The notes beneath the pieces were generated by a model, which was not told where the DNA came from, made no database searches, and worked only from the letters and a program-made list of their open reading frames with translations. A stretch of 38,944 nucleotides of DNA. Source: Bacteroidales bacterium UBA5507 (lineage in GTDB: Bacteria > Bacteroidota > Bacteroidia > Bacteroidales > Lentimicrobiaceae). The stretch covers positions 1 through 38,944 of the forward strand of contig DIOT01000025.1 of the NCBI GenBank assembly GCA_002426195.1. Reading direction: 5' to 3'. Shown piece after piece: positions 26,682 to 35,064 of the stretch. The position numbers and the translations under genes were made by a program. Numbering within the stretch: position 1 is the stretch's first letter; the number at the start of each line of letters is the position of its first letter.

Positions 26682-27419
26682 ATGTATACGCTGTATAAAA
26701 AAGAAATACTAAGCTTTCTGAACTCTTTAATAGGCTATGTTGCCATTATAGTGTTCCTGATAATTAACGGGCTTTTCCTGTGGGTTTTCCCCGCCGGATT
26801 CAATATTGTTGAATTCGGATATGCATCTCTCGACAACTTCTTTGTCATGTCGCCCTTTGTCTTTCTGTTCCTGGTTCCGGCCATCACAATGCGTTCATTT
26901 GCAGATGAAAAGAGATCGGGGACTATTGAGATTCTGGTAACAAAGCCCCTTACCGATTTTCAGATCATAATGGCGAAATATCTGGCAGGCGTTACATTGG
27001 TAGTCTTCTCTTTGCTGCCTACACTTATTTATGTTATCTCGGTTTATCAATTAGGACTACCTAAAGGTAACCTCGATTTCGGAGGCTTATGGGGGTCATA
27101 TATCGGGCTGCTGTTTCTGGCATCTGCATTTACTGCTATCGGACTATTTGTATCATCAATAACCGATAATCAGATAGTGGCATTTATATCGGGACTGGTA
27201 ATTTGTTTTTTTGCATACATAGGATTTGATCTTATTGCCGATTTAACTTTCACAGGCGATTCAGCACTTTTTATTAAATCACTTGGCATTCAGGAGCATT
27301 ACGCATCTATGAGTCGCGGAGTGCTCGATACCCGTGATATTATTTACTTTCTCAGTCTTATAATTTTATTTTTCCTGCTTTCAAAAATATCGCTCGAAAG
27401 CCGGAAATGGGAAAAATAG
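26682..27419 (+). CDS. gldF: ABC-2 type transporter permease GldF
   Basis: The 245-residue inner-membrane protein has six predicted membrane segments (about 15-35, 53-72, 97-117, 135-160, 168-190, 220-236). It carries the ABC-2 signature between the second and third: AITMRSFADEKRSGTIEILVTKPLTDFQIIMAKYL. Its length and sequence fit GldF, the permease of the GldAFG transporter first found in Flavobacterium gliding. The family is also widespread in Bacteroidota that do not glide, so motility cannot be concluded. The ATPase gene gldA is not in this window. gldG follows after 38 bases. Confidence 0.92.
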   Translation: MYTLYKKEILSFLNSLIGYVAIIVFLIINGLFLWVFPAGFNIVEFGYASLDNFFVMSPFVFLFLVPAITMRSFADEKRSGTIEILVTKPLTDFQIIMAKYLAGVTLVVFSLLPTLIYVISVYQLGLPKGNLDFGGLWGSYIGLLFLASAFTAIGLFVSSITDNQIVAFISGLVICFFAYIGFDLIADLTFTGDSALFIKSLGIQEHYASMSRGVLDTRDIIYFLSLIILFFLLSKISLESRKWEK

Positions 27420-27457
27420 AAACTTACCATTGAAACTTTTCCCAATCGGTTACTTTT

Positions 27458-29209
27458 ATGGAAAAAACTAAAGTAAAAAAGAAAGACCCCCGCCTCGATA
27501 GCCTTGTTCAACTTTTCGGGGGTATTATTATCATAATCCTGATAAACGTTATCGGATCATTCATTTTTACCAGGGTAGACCTGACTTCCGAAAAACGATT
27601 TACGCTTTCCCCATCAACACGGCAACTGCTAAGAGAAACAGACGATATTTATTATTTCAAGGTGTATCTTGAAGGAGAGTTCCCTTCAGGATTTAAGAGA
27701 CTTTCACAATCGACCAGAGAAATGCTCGATGAATTCAGGGCATACAGTGATAACATTCAGTATGAGTTTATCAATCCCACATCCTCTGATGACGCAAAGA
27801 CAAGAAAAGAGATACAGGACCGTTTGATTGAACAGGGATTGGTTCCAACTGACCTTGCAGTGAGAACAAAGGAAGGCCAGAAACAACAAAGCATTTTCCC
27901 AGGGGCACTGGTTACTCATAAAGGAAAGACAATTCCGCTTTCTCTACTGGCAAATCAACTGGGTGCACCTCCTGAGGCTATCATAAATAATTCAATACAG
28001 GCACTTGAGTACAATCTGCTGAGTGCTGTAAGACGCCTTGGAACAACTTCAAAGCCTAAGATTGCATTCACTCAGGGACATAGTGAGTTGACAAAACTTG
28101 AGACAGCTGACATAGCAAATGCCCTCTCAGAATACTACAATGTCGAGTACACCGAAATTAAGGGTCAGATCAATTCTCTTACCGACAGAGTTGAGGTTGA
28201 AGGCGGCAAATATAATATCATCAATAAATATGAAGCCATAATAATTGCCAAACCCGATTCAGTATTCAGTGAGAAAGATAAGTTCATCATTGACCAATAT
28301 GTTATGCGAGGTGGCAAAGTACTATGGCTCATTGATCCTGTGTTTGCTTCGATGGATAGTCTTCAGACCGCTAACAGGACAGTCGGGATAACCAATGATA
28401 TCAACCTGAATGATCAGTTATTCAAATATGGAGTGCGTCTTAACAGTAATTTACTAATGGACCTTGCCGCATTGCCTATTCCAATGGTAACAGGATATAT
28501 GGGTAATCAGCCACAATTCACATTCCTGCCATGGCCGTATTTCCCTGTTCTAACCTCCACTGAGTCACATCCTATAGTTAAGAACATCAATGCTGTAAAA
28601 AGTGAATTTATAAGCAGTATTGACACAGTGGGTGCTGCAGGTATTAAAAAGACGATACTCCTCAGAACATCACAATACACAAGAATTGCCCAGACACCTG
28701 TAATGATAACCCTTGAAATATTGGGCAGAGACCCTGATACAAAAGATTATTCTGAAGCTCCACAGGCGGTGGCGGTTCTTCTTGAAGGACAGTTCAGTTC
28801 CGTTTTCACCAATAGAATTCCGAAGGAAATATCACAGGCTCCCGAAATAGGTTTTACCGGACAGAGTCCTGAAACACGGATGATAGTGATTGCAGATGGT
28901 GATATGATTAAGAACCAGGTTCAGTTTTCAGCCGGTAATTATTCCCCTCTCCCACTGGGATATGACAGACACACGGGACAGACATTCGGCAATAAGGAAC
29001 TAATACTCAATGCCGTTAATTATCTTTGCGATGATGCAGGGCTAATGGCAGTGCGATCAAGAGAACTCAGACTCAGAGCCCTGGATGTTAACAAAGCGCG
29101 CGAAAATCTCCTGTCGTGGCAATTAATCAACATTATAGTGCCTATTGCATTGATTATCATCTTTGGTATAATACAATTTACAATTAGAAAGAGACGTTAC
29201 AGCAGGTAA
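27458..29209 (+). CDS. gldG: GldG, substrate-binding-like subunit of the GldAFG transporter
   Basis: The 583-residue protein has a membrane segment near the N-terminus (about 18-36, IIIIILINVIGSFIF) and another at the very C-terminus (about 557-577, IIVPIALIIIFGIIQF), with a large extracytoplasmic part between. The start of that part, RVDLTSEKRFTLSPSTRQLL, is characteristic of GldG and of related auxiliary ABC-2 proteins. It acts with GldF; the transported substrate is not established. It is followed after 15 bases by a DUF4340 gene. Confidence 0.93.
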   Translation: MEKTKVKKKDPRLDSLVQLFGGIIIIILINVIGSFIFTRVDLTSEKRFTLSPSTRQLLRETDDIYYFKVYLEGEFPSGFKRLSQSTREMLDEFRAYSDNIQYEFINPTSSDDAKTRKEIQDRLIEQGLVPTDLAVRTKEGQKQQSIFPGALVTHKGKTIPLSLLANQLGAPPEAIINNSIQALEYNLLSAVRRLGTTSKPKIAFTQGHSELTKLETADIANALSEYYNVEYTEIKGQINSLTDRVEVEGGKYNIINKYEAIIIAKPDSVFSEKDKFIIDQYVMRGGKVLWLIDPVFASMDSLQTANRTVGITNDINLNDQLFKYGVRLNSNLLMDLAALPIPMVTGYMGNQPQFTFLPWPYFPVLTSTESHPIVKNINAVKSEFISSIDTVGAAGIKKTILLRTSQYTRIAQTPVMITLEILGRDPDTKDYSEAPQAVAVLLEGQFSSVFTNRIPKEISQAPEIGFTGQSPETRMIVIADGDMIKNQVQFSAGNYSPLPLGYDRHTGQTFGNKELILNAVNYLCDDAGLMAVRSRELRLRALDVNKARENLLSWQLINIIVPIALIIIFGIIQFTIRKRRYSR

Positions 29210-29224
29210 TAAACAGTACAACTT

Positions 29225-30292
29225 ATGAATAAAAACAAGATTCTCGTAATAATCACAATAACACTCGCGGTATTTGCTGCCATCCTTATTTATTCCAGAT
29301 CGGCCACTACATTGAATCCTGAAATAAGTGATTTCGCTGTAACAGATACATCAACGGTTACAAAGATCTTTATGGTTGATAAATCCGACCAGAAAGTTCT
29401 GCTTCAAAGAACATCTCCGGGAGCCTGGACTTTAAACAGCAAATATGATGCACATCAGGAAAATGTCAGTATACTATTGCAAACTCTCTCGAGTCTGAAA
29501 GTCAGGGAACCGGTTGCACGTGCTGCTCACAACAATATTCTTAAAATGCTTTCTGCTAAATCTATCAAAGTAGAAATTTACCAGAATGTGCACAGAATTC
29601 AGATTGGGTCACTGCGCTTATTCCCTCATGAAAAATTGACAAAAACATATTACATAGGCGATGCCACAATGGATAATGTGGGCACATATGCCTTAATGGA
29701 AAATGCTGAGTCGCCCGTTGTTTTGTATATGCCCGGTTTAAGGGGTTACATCTCTTCCCGTTTTTCAACATCTGAATCCGATTGGAGAGTTCATACTGTT
29801 TTCAATAAGAAGCTTCCTGATATAAATACCATTCAGGTTGAATTTATCGACAGGCCAAACGAATCTTATAAAGTTGTTAACGTTAACAATGAAGCACTTA
29901 AGCTCATCCGCTTATTTGACAATACCGAGGTGGCAAATTACGATACACTCCGCCTGGTAAGCTTTGTTAATGCGTTCAGGAATATTCGCTACGAATCACT
30001 GATGAATGATATGGAGCCGCAAAGAAAGGATTCAATTATGAACTCAGCTCCGACTCATCATGTTACTTTAACAGCCAAAGATGGCACCGTTCAGTCAATA
30101 AGAACTTTTGCAAGATTGCTGCCGGAACCTGAAGTTGATGTATTTGATGGTTCAATTGTAACTTATGACATGGACAGAATGTTTGGTCTTGTTAACGAAG
30201 AAGACTTTGTAACCATACAGTTTTTTGTTTTTGATAAAATACTTTTGCCGCTTTCAGTTTTTACAAATGAACCCGGTGGAGTGAATAATTAG
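29225..30292 (+). CDS. DUF4340-domain membrane-anchored protein
   Basis: The 355-residue protein has one N-terminal membrane anchor (about 5-23, ILVIITITLAVFAAILIY) and a periplasmic part rich in beta strands that follows the DUF4340 pattern: KIFMVDKSDQKVLLQR, AWTLNSKYDAHQENVSILLQ, YYIGDATMDNVGTYALM. DUF4340 genes are commonly found directly after ABC-2/GldG-like transporter genes, as here, so it is probably a third component or accessory of the GldFG complex (inference). No enzymatic motif is seen. It is followed 12 bases later by the epimerase gene. Confidence 0.88.
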   Translation: MNKNKILVIITITLAVFAAILIYSRSATTLNPEISDFAVTDTSTVTKIFMVDKSDQKVLLQRTSPGAWTLNSKYDAHQENVSILLQTLSSLKVREPVARAAHNNILKMLSAKSIKVEIYQNVHRIQIGSLRLFPHEKLTKTYYIGDATMDNVGTYALMENAESPVVLYMPGLRGYISSRFSTSESDWRVHTVFNKKLPDINTIQVEFIDRPNESYKVVNVNNEALKLIRLFDNTEVANYDTLRLVSFVNAFRNIRYESLMNDMEPQRKDSIMNSAPTHHVTLTAKDGTVQSIRTFARLLPEPEVDVFDGSIVTYDMDRMFGLVNEEDFVTIQFFVFDKILLPLSVFTNEPGGVNN

Positions 30293-30304
30293 AGGCGCAA
30301 AACA

Positions 30305-31306
30305 ATGAAAAAAGTTCAGTCATCATCAGTATTAGTTACCGGAGGTGCCGGATTTATAGGCTCTAATCTGGTTGAAGCATTGCTATCTCAGGATAACAGG
30401 GTAGTTTGCCTTGATAATTTTGCCACAGGTAAAAGGGAAAACATTGCCCCTTTCATGGGGAATCCAAAGTTTGAGCTTATAGAAGGTGATATAAGAGATA
30501 TTGATGCATGCAATAGAGCTTGTAGTGGTGTCGAGTATGTTCTGCATCAGGCAGCCCTGGGTTCAGTGCCAAGATCAATCAACGATCCTATCACATCAAC
30601 CGAGGTAAATATTGATGGTTTCGTAAAAATGCTCATTGCCTCAAGAGATGCCGGCGTTAAAAGATTTGTTTATGCTGCCAGCTCTTCTACTTATGGTGAC
30701 CATGCCGCACTTCCTAAAAAGGAAGACATTATCGGGAAACCGCTTTCGCCATATGCCATTACAAAGTATGTTAATGAACTGTACGCAAAAGTTTTCGCCG
30801 ACCTTTACGGGATTGAGACAATAGGGCTAAGATATTTTAATGTGTTTGGAAAAAGGCAGGATCCTGATGGGGCATATGCCGCAGTTATTCCCCGCTTCAT
30901 TAAAAGTCTTCTTAAAGGACAGTCCCCGATAATCAATGGTGATGGGACTCAATCGCGCGACTTCACTTATATCGACAACGTTGTACAGATTAACCAGCTT
31001 GCATTACTTGCCGACAAACCGGCAGGCGTTAATACAGTGTACAATGTAGCATTTGGTGAAAATACCTCACTTAACGATTTATATGCCTATCTCACGGAGT
31101 ACCTGACTCCATATTCTCCTCATGTAGCTAAAATAAAGCCCATTTACGGTCCACCGAGAAAAGGTGATGTCATGCATTCGCTGGCATCAATTGACAAGGC
31201 AGTTCAGCTACTGGGTTATAGTCCGCAGTTCAGCATAAAAGACGGACTTAAAGTAGCTATCGATTGGTATGTGAAGAACCTTGGCACCAATAAGCCTGCA
31301 GTTTAA
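30305..31306 (+). CDS. wbpP: UDP-N-acetylglucosamine 4-epimerase, WbpP/TviC-like
   Basis: The 333-residue short-chain dehydrogenase/reductase binds NAD through TGGAGFIGS (residues 12-20) and has the catalytic SSS (126-128) and Y-x3-K (Tyr150, Lys154; SPYAITKYVNELYAK). The stretches GLRYFNVFGKRQDPDGAYAA and GDGTQSRDFTYIDNV match the WbpP/TviC group, which interconverts UDP-GlcNAc and UDP-GalNAc (and their uronic acids) for surface polysaccharides. A group-level call is secure, exact substrate less so. It ends the gldFG operon and overlaps the convergent yjbQ gene by 4 bases at the stop codons. Confidence 0.92.
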   Translation: MKKVQSSSVLVTGGAGFIGSNLVEALLSQDNRVVCLDNFATGKRENIAPFMGNPKFELIEGDIRDIDACNRACSGVEYVLHQAALGSVPRSINDPITSTEVNIDGFVKMLIASRDAGVKRFVYAASSSTYGDHAALPKKEDIIGKPLSPYAITKYVNELYAKVFADLYGIETIGLRYFNVFGKRQDPDGAYAAVIPRFIKSLLKGQSPIINGDGTQSRDFTYIDNVVQINQLALLADKPAGVNTVYNVAFGENTSLNDLYAYLTEYLTPYSPHVAKIKPIYGPPRKGDVMHSLASIDKAVQLLGYSPQFSIKDGLKVAIDWYVKNLGTNKPAV

Positions 31307-31713
31307 GAGATAATACTGGCCACAAGTTTTCTCTGACCTCCGTTATTCCGGAACTCGCAAAGATAAATACCCTGCCAGGTACCGAAGTTCAATTGCCCGT
31401 CGGTAATAGGTACAAACAAACTGCTTCCCGTAAGCAGAGCCTTTATATGTCCCGGCATATCGTCCTTACCCTCTTCATAATGCTTATAAATATCCTTACC
31501 CTCCGGCACTATGTCATTCAGATAATTGTCGATATCTTCAAGCACCTCGGGAGCGGAATTCTCATTTATTGTAATTGCTGCCGAAGTGTGTTTGATAAAA
31601 AGATGTAGAATACCCATTTCGGGCAATCCGGTTAATCGCCTTACTATTTGATCAGTTATCAAATGGACTCCCCGCGGATAAGCAGGAAGAGAGAATTCTA
31701 TCTGTTTAACCAT
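31303..31713 (-). CDS. yjbQ: YjbQ family protein (UPF0047)
   Basis: The 136-residue protein is a full-length member of the YjbQ/UPF0047 family: GILHLFIKHTSAAITINENS with the conserved His, then DMPGHIKALLTGSSLFVPITDGQLNFGTWQGIYLCEFR. Some members have weak thiamine phosphate synthase activity, but the true cellular role is not settled. It lies 83 bases downstream of the citrate synthase gene on the same strand, and its last bases overlap the end of the epimerase gene. Confidence 0.95.
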   Translation of the reverse strand: MVKQIEFSLPAYPRGVHLITDQIVRRLTGLPEMGILHLFIKHTSAAITINENSAPEVLEDIDNYLNDIVPEGKDIYKHYEEGKDDMPGHIKALLTGSSLFVPITDGQLNFGTWQGIYLCEFRNNGGQRKLVASIIS

Positions 31714-31796
31714 AATAAATTCAGTATTGTTAGAAAATTCCTGTCTGATAATATAACCTTCTTTCTAAGCAGAAAGTTGAGCAGTAGCAGTACTTG

Positions 31797-33122
31797 TTAA
31801 TCTTCAATAACTACCGGAATTCCAACGGCAATGTCCTCGAGTATTGCAGTTGTTAATGACTTCGGCCTTTCCAGAGGATAACCCAGTGCTCTGTCCCATA
31901 TTATGTTAGCACAGATACCTATTGATCGTCCAATGCCAAACAGCACCGTATAGAAATCGTATTCCTTAACACCATAATGCCACTGTATAACTCCTGACTG
32001 AGCATCAACATTAGGCCATGGGTTTTTGGCTTTTCCCTGCTCAAGCAGAATTGGAGGCACTACCTTGAAGAGCATATCAACAACCTTAAATACAGGATCT
32101 TCAGGCAGGTATTTCAGACTGAAATCTCTTTGAAGCATGTAACGCGGATCGGTTTTACGCAATACTGCATGTCCGAATCCGGGTATTACCTGTCCTGCGT
32201 TAAGCGTGTCCCAGACATACTTTCTGAGAATCTCTTCTGACGGAACTTCACCGTTCATTGTGTCGAGCAGATCATGCAGCCATCTCAGTACTTCCTGGTT
32301 TGCAAGTCCGTGTAATGGCCCTGCCAGTCCGTTAACCATAGCTGAAATTGAGAGATAAACGTCAGATAAAGAGCTTGCAACCAGATGTCCGGCATGTGCG
32401 CTTACGTTACCTGCTTCGTGATCGGCATGAATTATAAAGTGCATTCTTGAAACATCATCATAGGGCTTTGGAATTCCCATCATATGGGCAAAGTTGCCAC
32501 CCATATCAAGATTCGGATTCGACTGAATTCGTTTGCCATCCCTGTATAGCTTGGCATAGATGTAGGTAGCTATCTCGGGCAATTTCGCCAGCAAGCTGAT
32601 AGCATCCTCAAAAGTAGGATCCCAGTAATCGGTTTTCTGTAGTCCCGAATGATATTTCTTCGTAAAGAACGACTCCCTGTGCATTGTTAAGATGGCAGTT
32701 GAAAATATAGTCATAGGGTGACTGCAACAGGGCATCCCGTCGATTACTTCATAAATGTAACGGGGCAGGATTCTTCGCTTGTTGAATTCATCGGCAACCT
32801 CCGCAGCCTGCTCTTCCGAAGGAATGTCACCGGTTAGCAACAAATAAAAAAGAGATTCCACAGTAGGCATTTCCGAGTTTTTTGCCTTTGGCAACTTTTC
32901 AAATACCTCCGGCAATGTATAGCCCCGGTATCGTATGCCTTCCATTGGATCGAGGTATGAGATGTCGGAAACCAATGATTTAACACCTCTCATGCCTCCT
33001 AAAATCTGACCAATAGTAACTTTGTCAACAACAACGTCACCATATTCTTTCAGAAGTCTTTCAGTACGTGGCCTCCATTCGAGGATTTTTTCGTACAACG
33101 TATCTTTAAGCCTTTTTGCCAT
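31797..33122 (-). CDS. gltA: Citrate synthase, eukaryotic (type I) form
   Basis: The 441-residue protein condenses acetyl-CoA and oxaloacetate to citrate. It follows the mitochondrial-type enzyme rather than the hexameric bacterial one: GGMRGVKSLVSDISYLDP near the N-terminus, IHADHEAGNVSAH, GLAGPLHGLANQEV and IPGFGHAVLRKTDPR. The catalytic residues are His271, His318 and Asp373 (NVDAQSGV). It lies 36 bases after icd on the same strand, so the two form an operon for the oxidative branch leading to 2-oxoglutarate. Aconitase, which I associate with this pair in Bacteroides-type genomes, is not in the window. Confidence 0.96.
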   Translation of the reverse strand: MAKRLKDTLYEKILEWRPRTERLLKEYGDVVVDKVTIGQILGGMRGVKSLVSDISYLDPMEGIRYRGYTLPEVFEKLPKAKNSEMPTVESLFYLLLTGDIPSEEQAAEVADEFNKRRILPRYIYEVIDGMPCCSHPMTIFSTAILTMHRESFFTKKYHSGLQKTDYWDPTFEDAISLLAKLPEIATYIYAKLYRDGKRIQSNPNLDMGGNFAHMMGIPKPYDDVSRMHFIIHADHEAGNVSAHAGHLVASSLSDVYLSISAMVNGLAGPLHGLANQEVLRWLHDLLDTMNGEVPSEEILRKYVWDTLNAGQVIPGFGHAVLRKTDPRYMLQRDFSLKYLPEDPVFKVVDMLFKVVPPILLEQGKAKNPWPNVDAQSGVIQWHYGVKEYDFYTVLFGIGRSIGICANIIWDRALGYPLERPKSLTTAILEDIAVGIPVVIED

Positions 33123-33158
33123 TGTTTATATCTCTTTGTTAAAAGTTATCAATATCTG

Positions 33159-34430
33159 TTACGCTAATATAGCTCTAATCAATTCATCCCCGAACTCCGA
33201 GGTTTTAAGTTTTGTTGCATTGTCCATCAGACGGTGAAAATCATAAGTCACTTTTTTTGCCTGAATGGTCTTTGAAAGCGAATTAAGAATTATCTCTGCT
33301 GCTTCATTCCATCCCATGTATTCTAACATCATGGCACCGGAAAGAATAACTGATCCCGGATTTACCACATCCAGTCCTGCATATTTCGGGGCAGTGCCAT
33401 GGGTAGCCTCAAATATTGCATATCCGGTTACGTAGTTGATATTAGCTCCGGGGGCAATTCCGATACCACCAATCATTGCTGCAAGGGCATCAGAGATATA
33501 ATCGCCGTTGAGATTCAGAGTGGCGATTACAGAAAACTCATCAGGGCGAAGCAGAATCTGCTGCAGGAAATTGTCGGCTATAACGTCTTTGACTATGATC
33601 TTACCATTATTCACCGCTTCCTTCTGCTTGTTATCAGCGGCAGCTTTACCTTCCGACTCTGCAATCCTGTCGTATGCTGACCAAGTAAACACATGTTCAC
33701 CAAACTCTCTTTCAGCAAGTTCATAACCCCATTTCTTGAAGGCTCCCTCAGTGAATTTCATGATATTGCCTTTGTGCACGAGAGTAACCGAAGGGAGCTT
33801 ATTGATGACAGCATAATTTAATGCAGCGCGTATAAGTCTTTCACTTCCTTCCTTTGACACAGGTTTAATCCCAAATGAACTGCTTTCAGGGAACCTGATC
33901 TTCTTAACCCCCATCTCGTTAATGAGGAAATCTTTTACCCTGCCCGCCTCAGGAGTTCCGTTAAGGTACTCTATACCGGCATAAATATCCTCAGTGTTCT
34001 CCCTGAAAATATGCATATCAACTTTTTCAGGTGCCTTTACAGGACTAGGTACTCCATTGATATATTTTACAGGTCTCAGGCATACATAAAGATCCAGTTC
34101 CTGTCGTAACGCCACATTCAGGGATCTGATTCCCTCACCAACAGGAGTAGTAAGCGGGCCTTTAATTCCCACGAGGTATTTACGGAAGTTCTCAAGAGTT
34201 CCAGCAGGAAGCCATTCGCCGGTTTTGTTGAACGACTTTTCGCCGGCATAAACCTCTTTCCACATTATCTTTCTTTTGCCACCGTATGCCTTCTGAACTG
34301 CTGCATCAATAACTCTTACAGATGCAGCCCATATGTCAGGGCCTGTCCCATCTCCCTCAATAAAAGGAATAGTTGGTTCATCAGGGACTGTCAGCTTTCC
34401 ATTCCTGATGGAGATTATTTGTTCATTCAT
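33159..34430 (-). CDS. icd: NADP-dependent isocitrate dehydrogenase
   Basis: The 423-residue protein resembles Escherichia coli Icd. Substrate residues are Ser103, Asn105, Arg109 and Arg119 (IRSLNVALRQELDLYVCLRP), with FRENTEDIYAGIEY following. Cofactor residues predict NADP: Lys-Tyr in THGTAPKYAGLDVVNPGS, and Tyr and Arg in TYDFHRLMD. It converts isocitrate to 2-oxoglutarate in the cytoplasm, supplying NADPH and glutamate carbon. It is the first gene of the icd-gltA(-yjbQ) group. A candidate 28-codon leader ORF lies just upstream. Confidence 0.96.
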   Translation of the reverse strand: MNEQIISIRNGKLTVPDEPTIPFIEGDGTGPDIWAASVRVIDAAVQKAYGGKRKIMWKEVYAGEKSFNKTGEWLPAGTLENFRKYLVGIKGPLTTPVGEGIRSLNVALRQELDLYVCLRPVKYINGVPSPVKAPEKVDMHIFRENTEDIYAGIEYLNGTPEAGRVKDFLINEMGVKKIRFPESSSFGIKPVSKEGSERLIRAALNYAVINKLPSVTLVHKGNIMKFTEGAFKKWGYELAEREFGEHVFTWSAYDRIAESEGKAAADNKQKEAVNNGKIIVKDVIADNFLQQILLRPDEFSVIATLNLNGDYISDALAAMIGGIGIAPGANINYVTGYAIFEATHGTAPKYAGLDVVNPGSVILSGAMMLEYMGWNEAAEIILNSLSKTIQAKKVTYDFHRLMDNATKLKTSEFGDELIRAILA

Positions 34431-34444
34431 TACACATTAAACTT

Positions 34445-34531
34445 TTATTCATGAAAAATCAGCGGTTTTGTTGCGCCCGGAACACCTCCGGGAATTTCAT
34501 ACACTTCGCAAATAACAATCATTACGGGCAT
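34445..34531 (-). CDS. Candidate 28-residue leader ORF upstream of icd
   Basis: An ATG at 34531 opens a short frame that stops 14 bases before icd. The product starts MPVMIVICEVYEIPGGV and ends TKPLIFHE. The DNA includes a CCCGGA/TCCGGG hairpin (34476-34492). It could be a small protein or simply part of the icd leader. No homology can be claimed. Confidence 0.2.
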   Translation of the reverse strand: MPVMIVICEVYEIPGGVPGATKPLIFHE

Positions 34532-34565
34532 TTGTTTATAAACACCGAACATATAAAGTCTGAAT

Positions 34566-34973
34566 ATGAATTTTGGTCTCAGTATGACAGATAAAGCAAT
34601 TCTGGTCTTCGATAATAATTGTATACTATGCAGTCGGGCAGCCTCGTTCCTATCCGTAACAGACAGGAAAAACAGGCTCATGTTTACCGCTTTCGATTCT
34701 GATTTCTGGACCAATCACCCACTAAACACAAACAGCGAAAATCAGAGCATTATTCTGTTATACAAAAATGTGCTTTACTATCGTTCTCGTGCTATTCTCA
34801 CAATCATTGAATTGCTCGGGTTTCCCTGGAACATATTACTCATATTCAGAGTGTTTCCCTCCGGATGGTTGGATTCAGTCTATGATTTTATTGCCCGTAA
34901 CCGATATAAAGTCCTCGGACCCAGAAAAATGTGCAGGGTAAACGACTCAGTAAGGCAGCGTTACATTAAATGA
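34566..34973 (+). CDS. DCC-family thiol-disulfide oxidoreductase-like protein (DUF393)
   Basis: The protein is 135 residues from the ATG at 34566, or 129 from the in-frame ATG at 34584 (MTDKAILVFDNNC), which fits the family start better. The defining D-x-x-C-x-x-C motif is present (FDNNCILC), followed by the helix and strand pattern of DUF393, including YYRSRAILTIIELLG and a hydrophobic stretch (FPWNILLIFRVFP). The conserved C-terminal part RYKVLGPRKMC is intact. The family is thought to be thioredoxin-like; the substrate is unknown. It stands alone between divergent icd and the TonB receptor on the same strand. Confidence 0.87.
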   Translation: MNFGLSMTDKAILVFDNNCILCSRAASFLSVTDRKNRLMFTAFDSDFWTNHPLNTNSENQSIILLYKNVLYYRSRAILTIIELLGFPWNILLIFRVFPSGWLDSVYDFIARNRYKVLGPRKMCRVNDSVRQRYIK

Positions 34974-34994
34974 AACTCAATATTTGAAGAAAAA

Positions 34995-35027
34995 TTTCTT
35001 TAACCTCTCAATTTTTACTTACTTTTG
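34995..35027 (+). promoter_or_regulatory. Promoter of the second TonB-dependent receptor
   Basis: A perfect -7 box TACTTTTG (35020-35027) lies 21 bases after TTTC (34995-34998), one mismatch from the -33 TTTG. The ATG follows 37 bases later. This is the best-formed promoter in the window. Confidence 0.6.
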
Positions 35028-35064
35028 CTTTAAGTGTATAAAATGAAATAAGCTAAACTACCTC

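Noticed and set aside
34445..34714. 89-codon minus-strand frame as a gene
   Set aside because: Most of it lies antisense to the DCC-family gene. Only the last 28 codons are outside that gene and are listed separately with low confidence.
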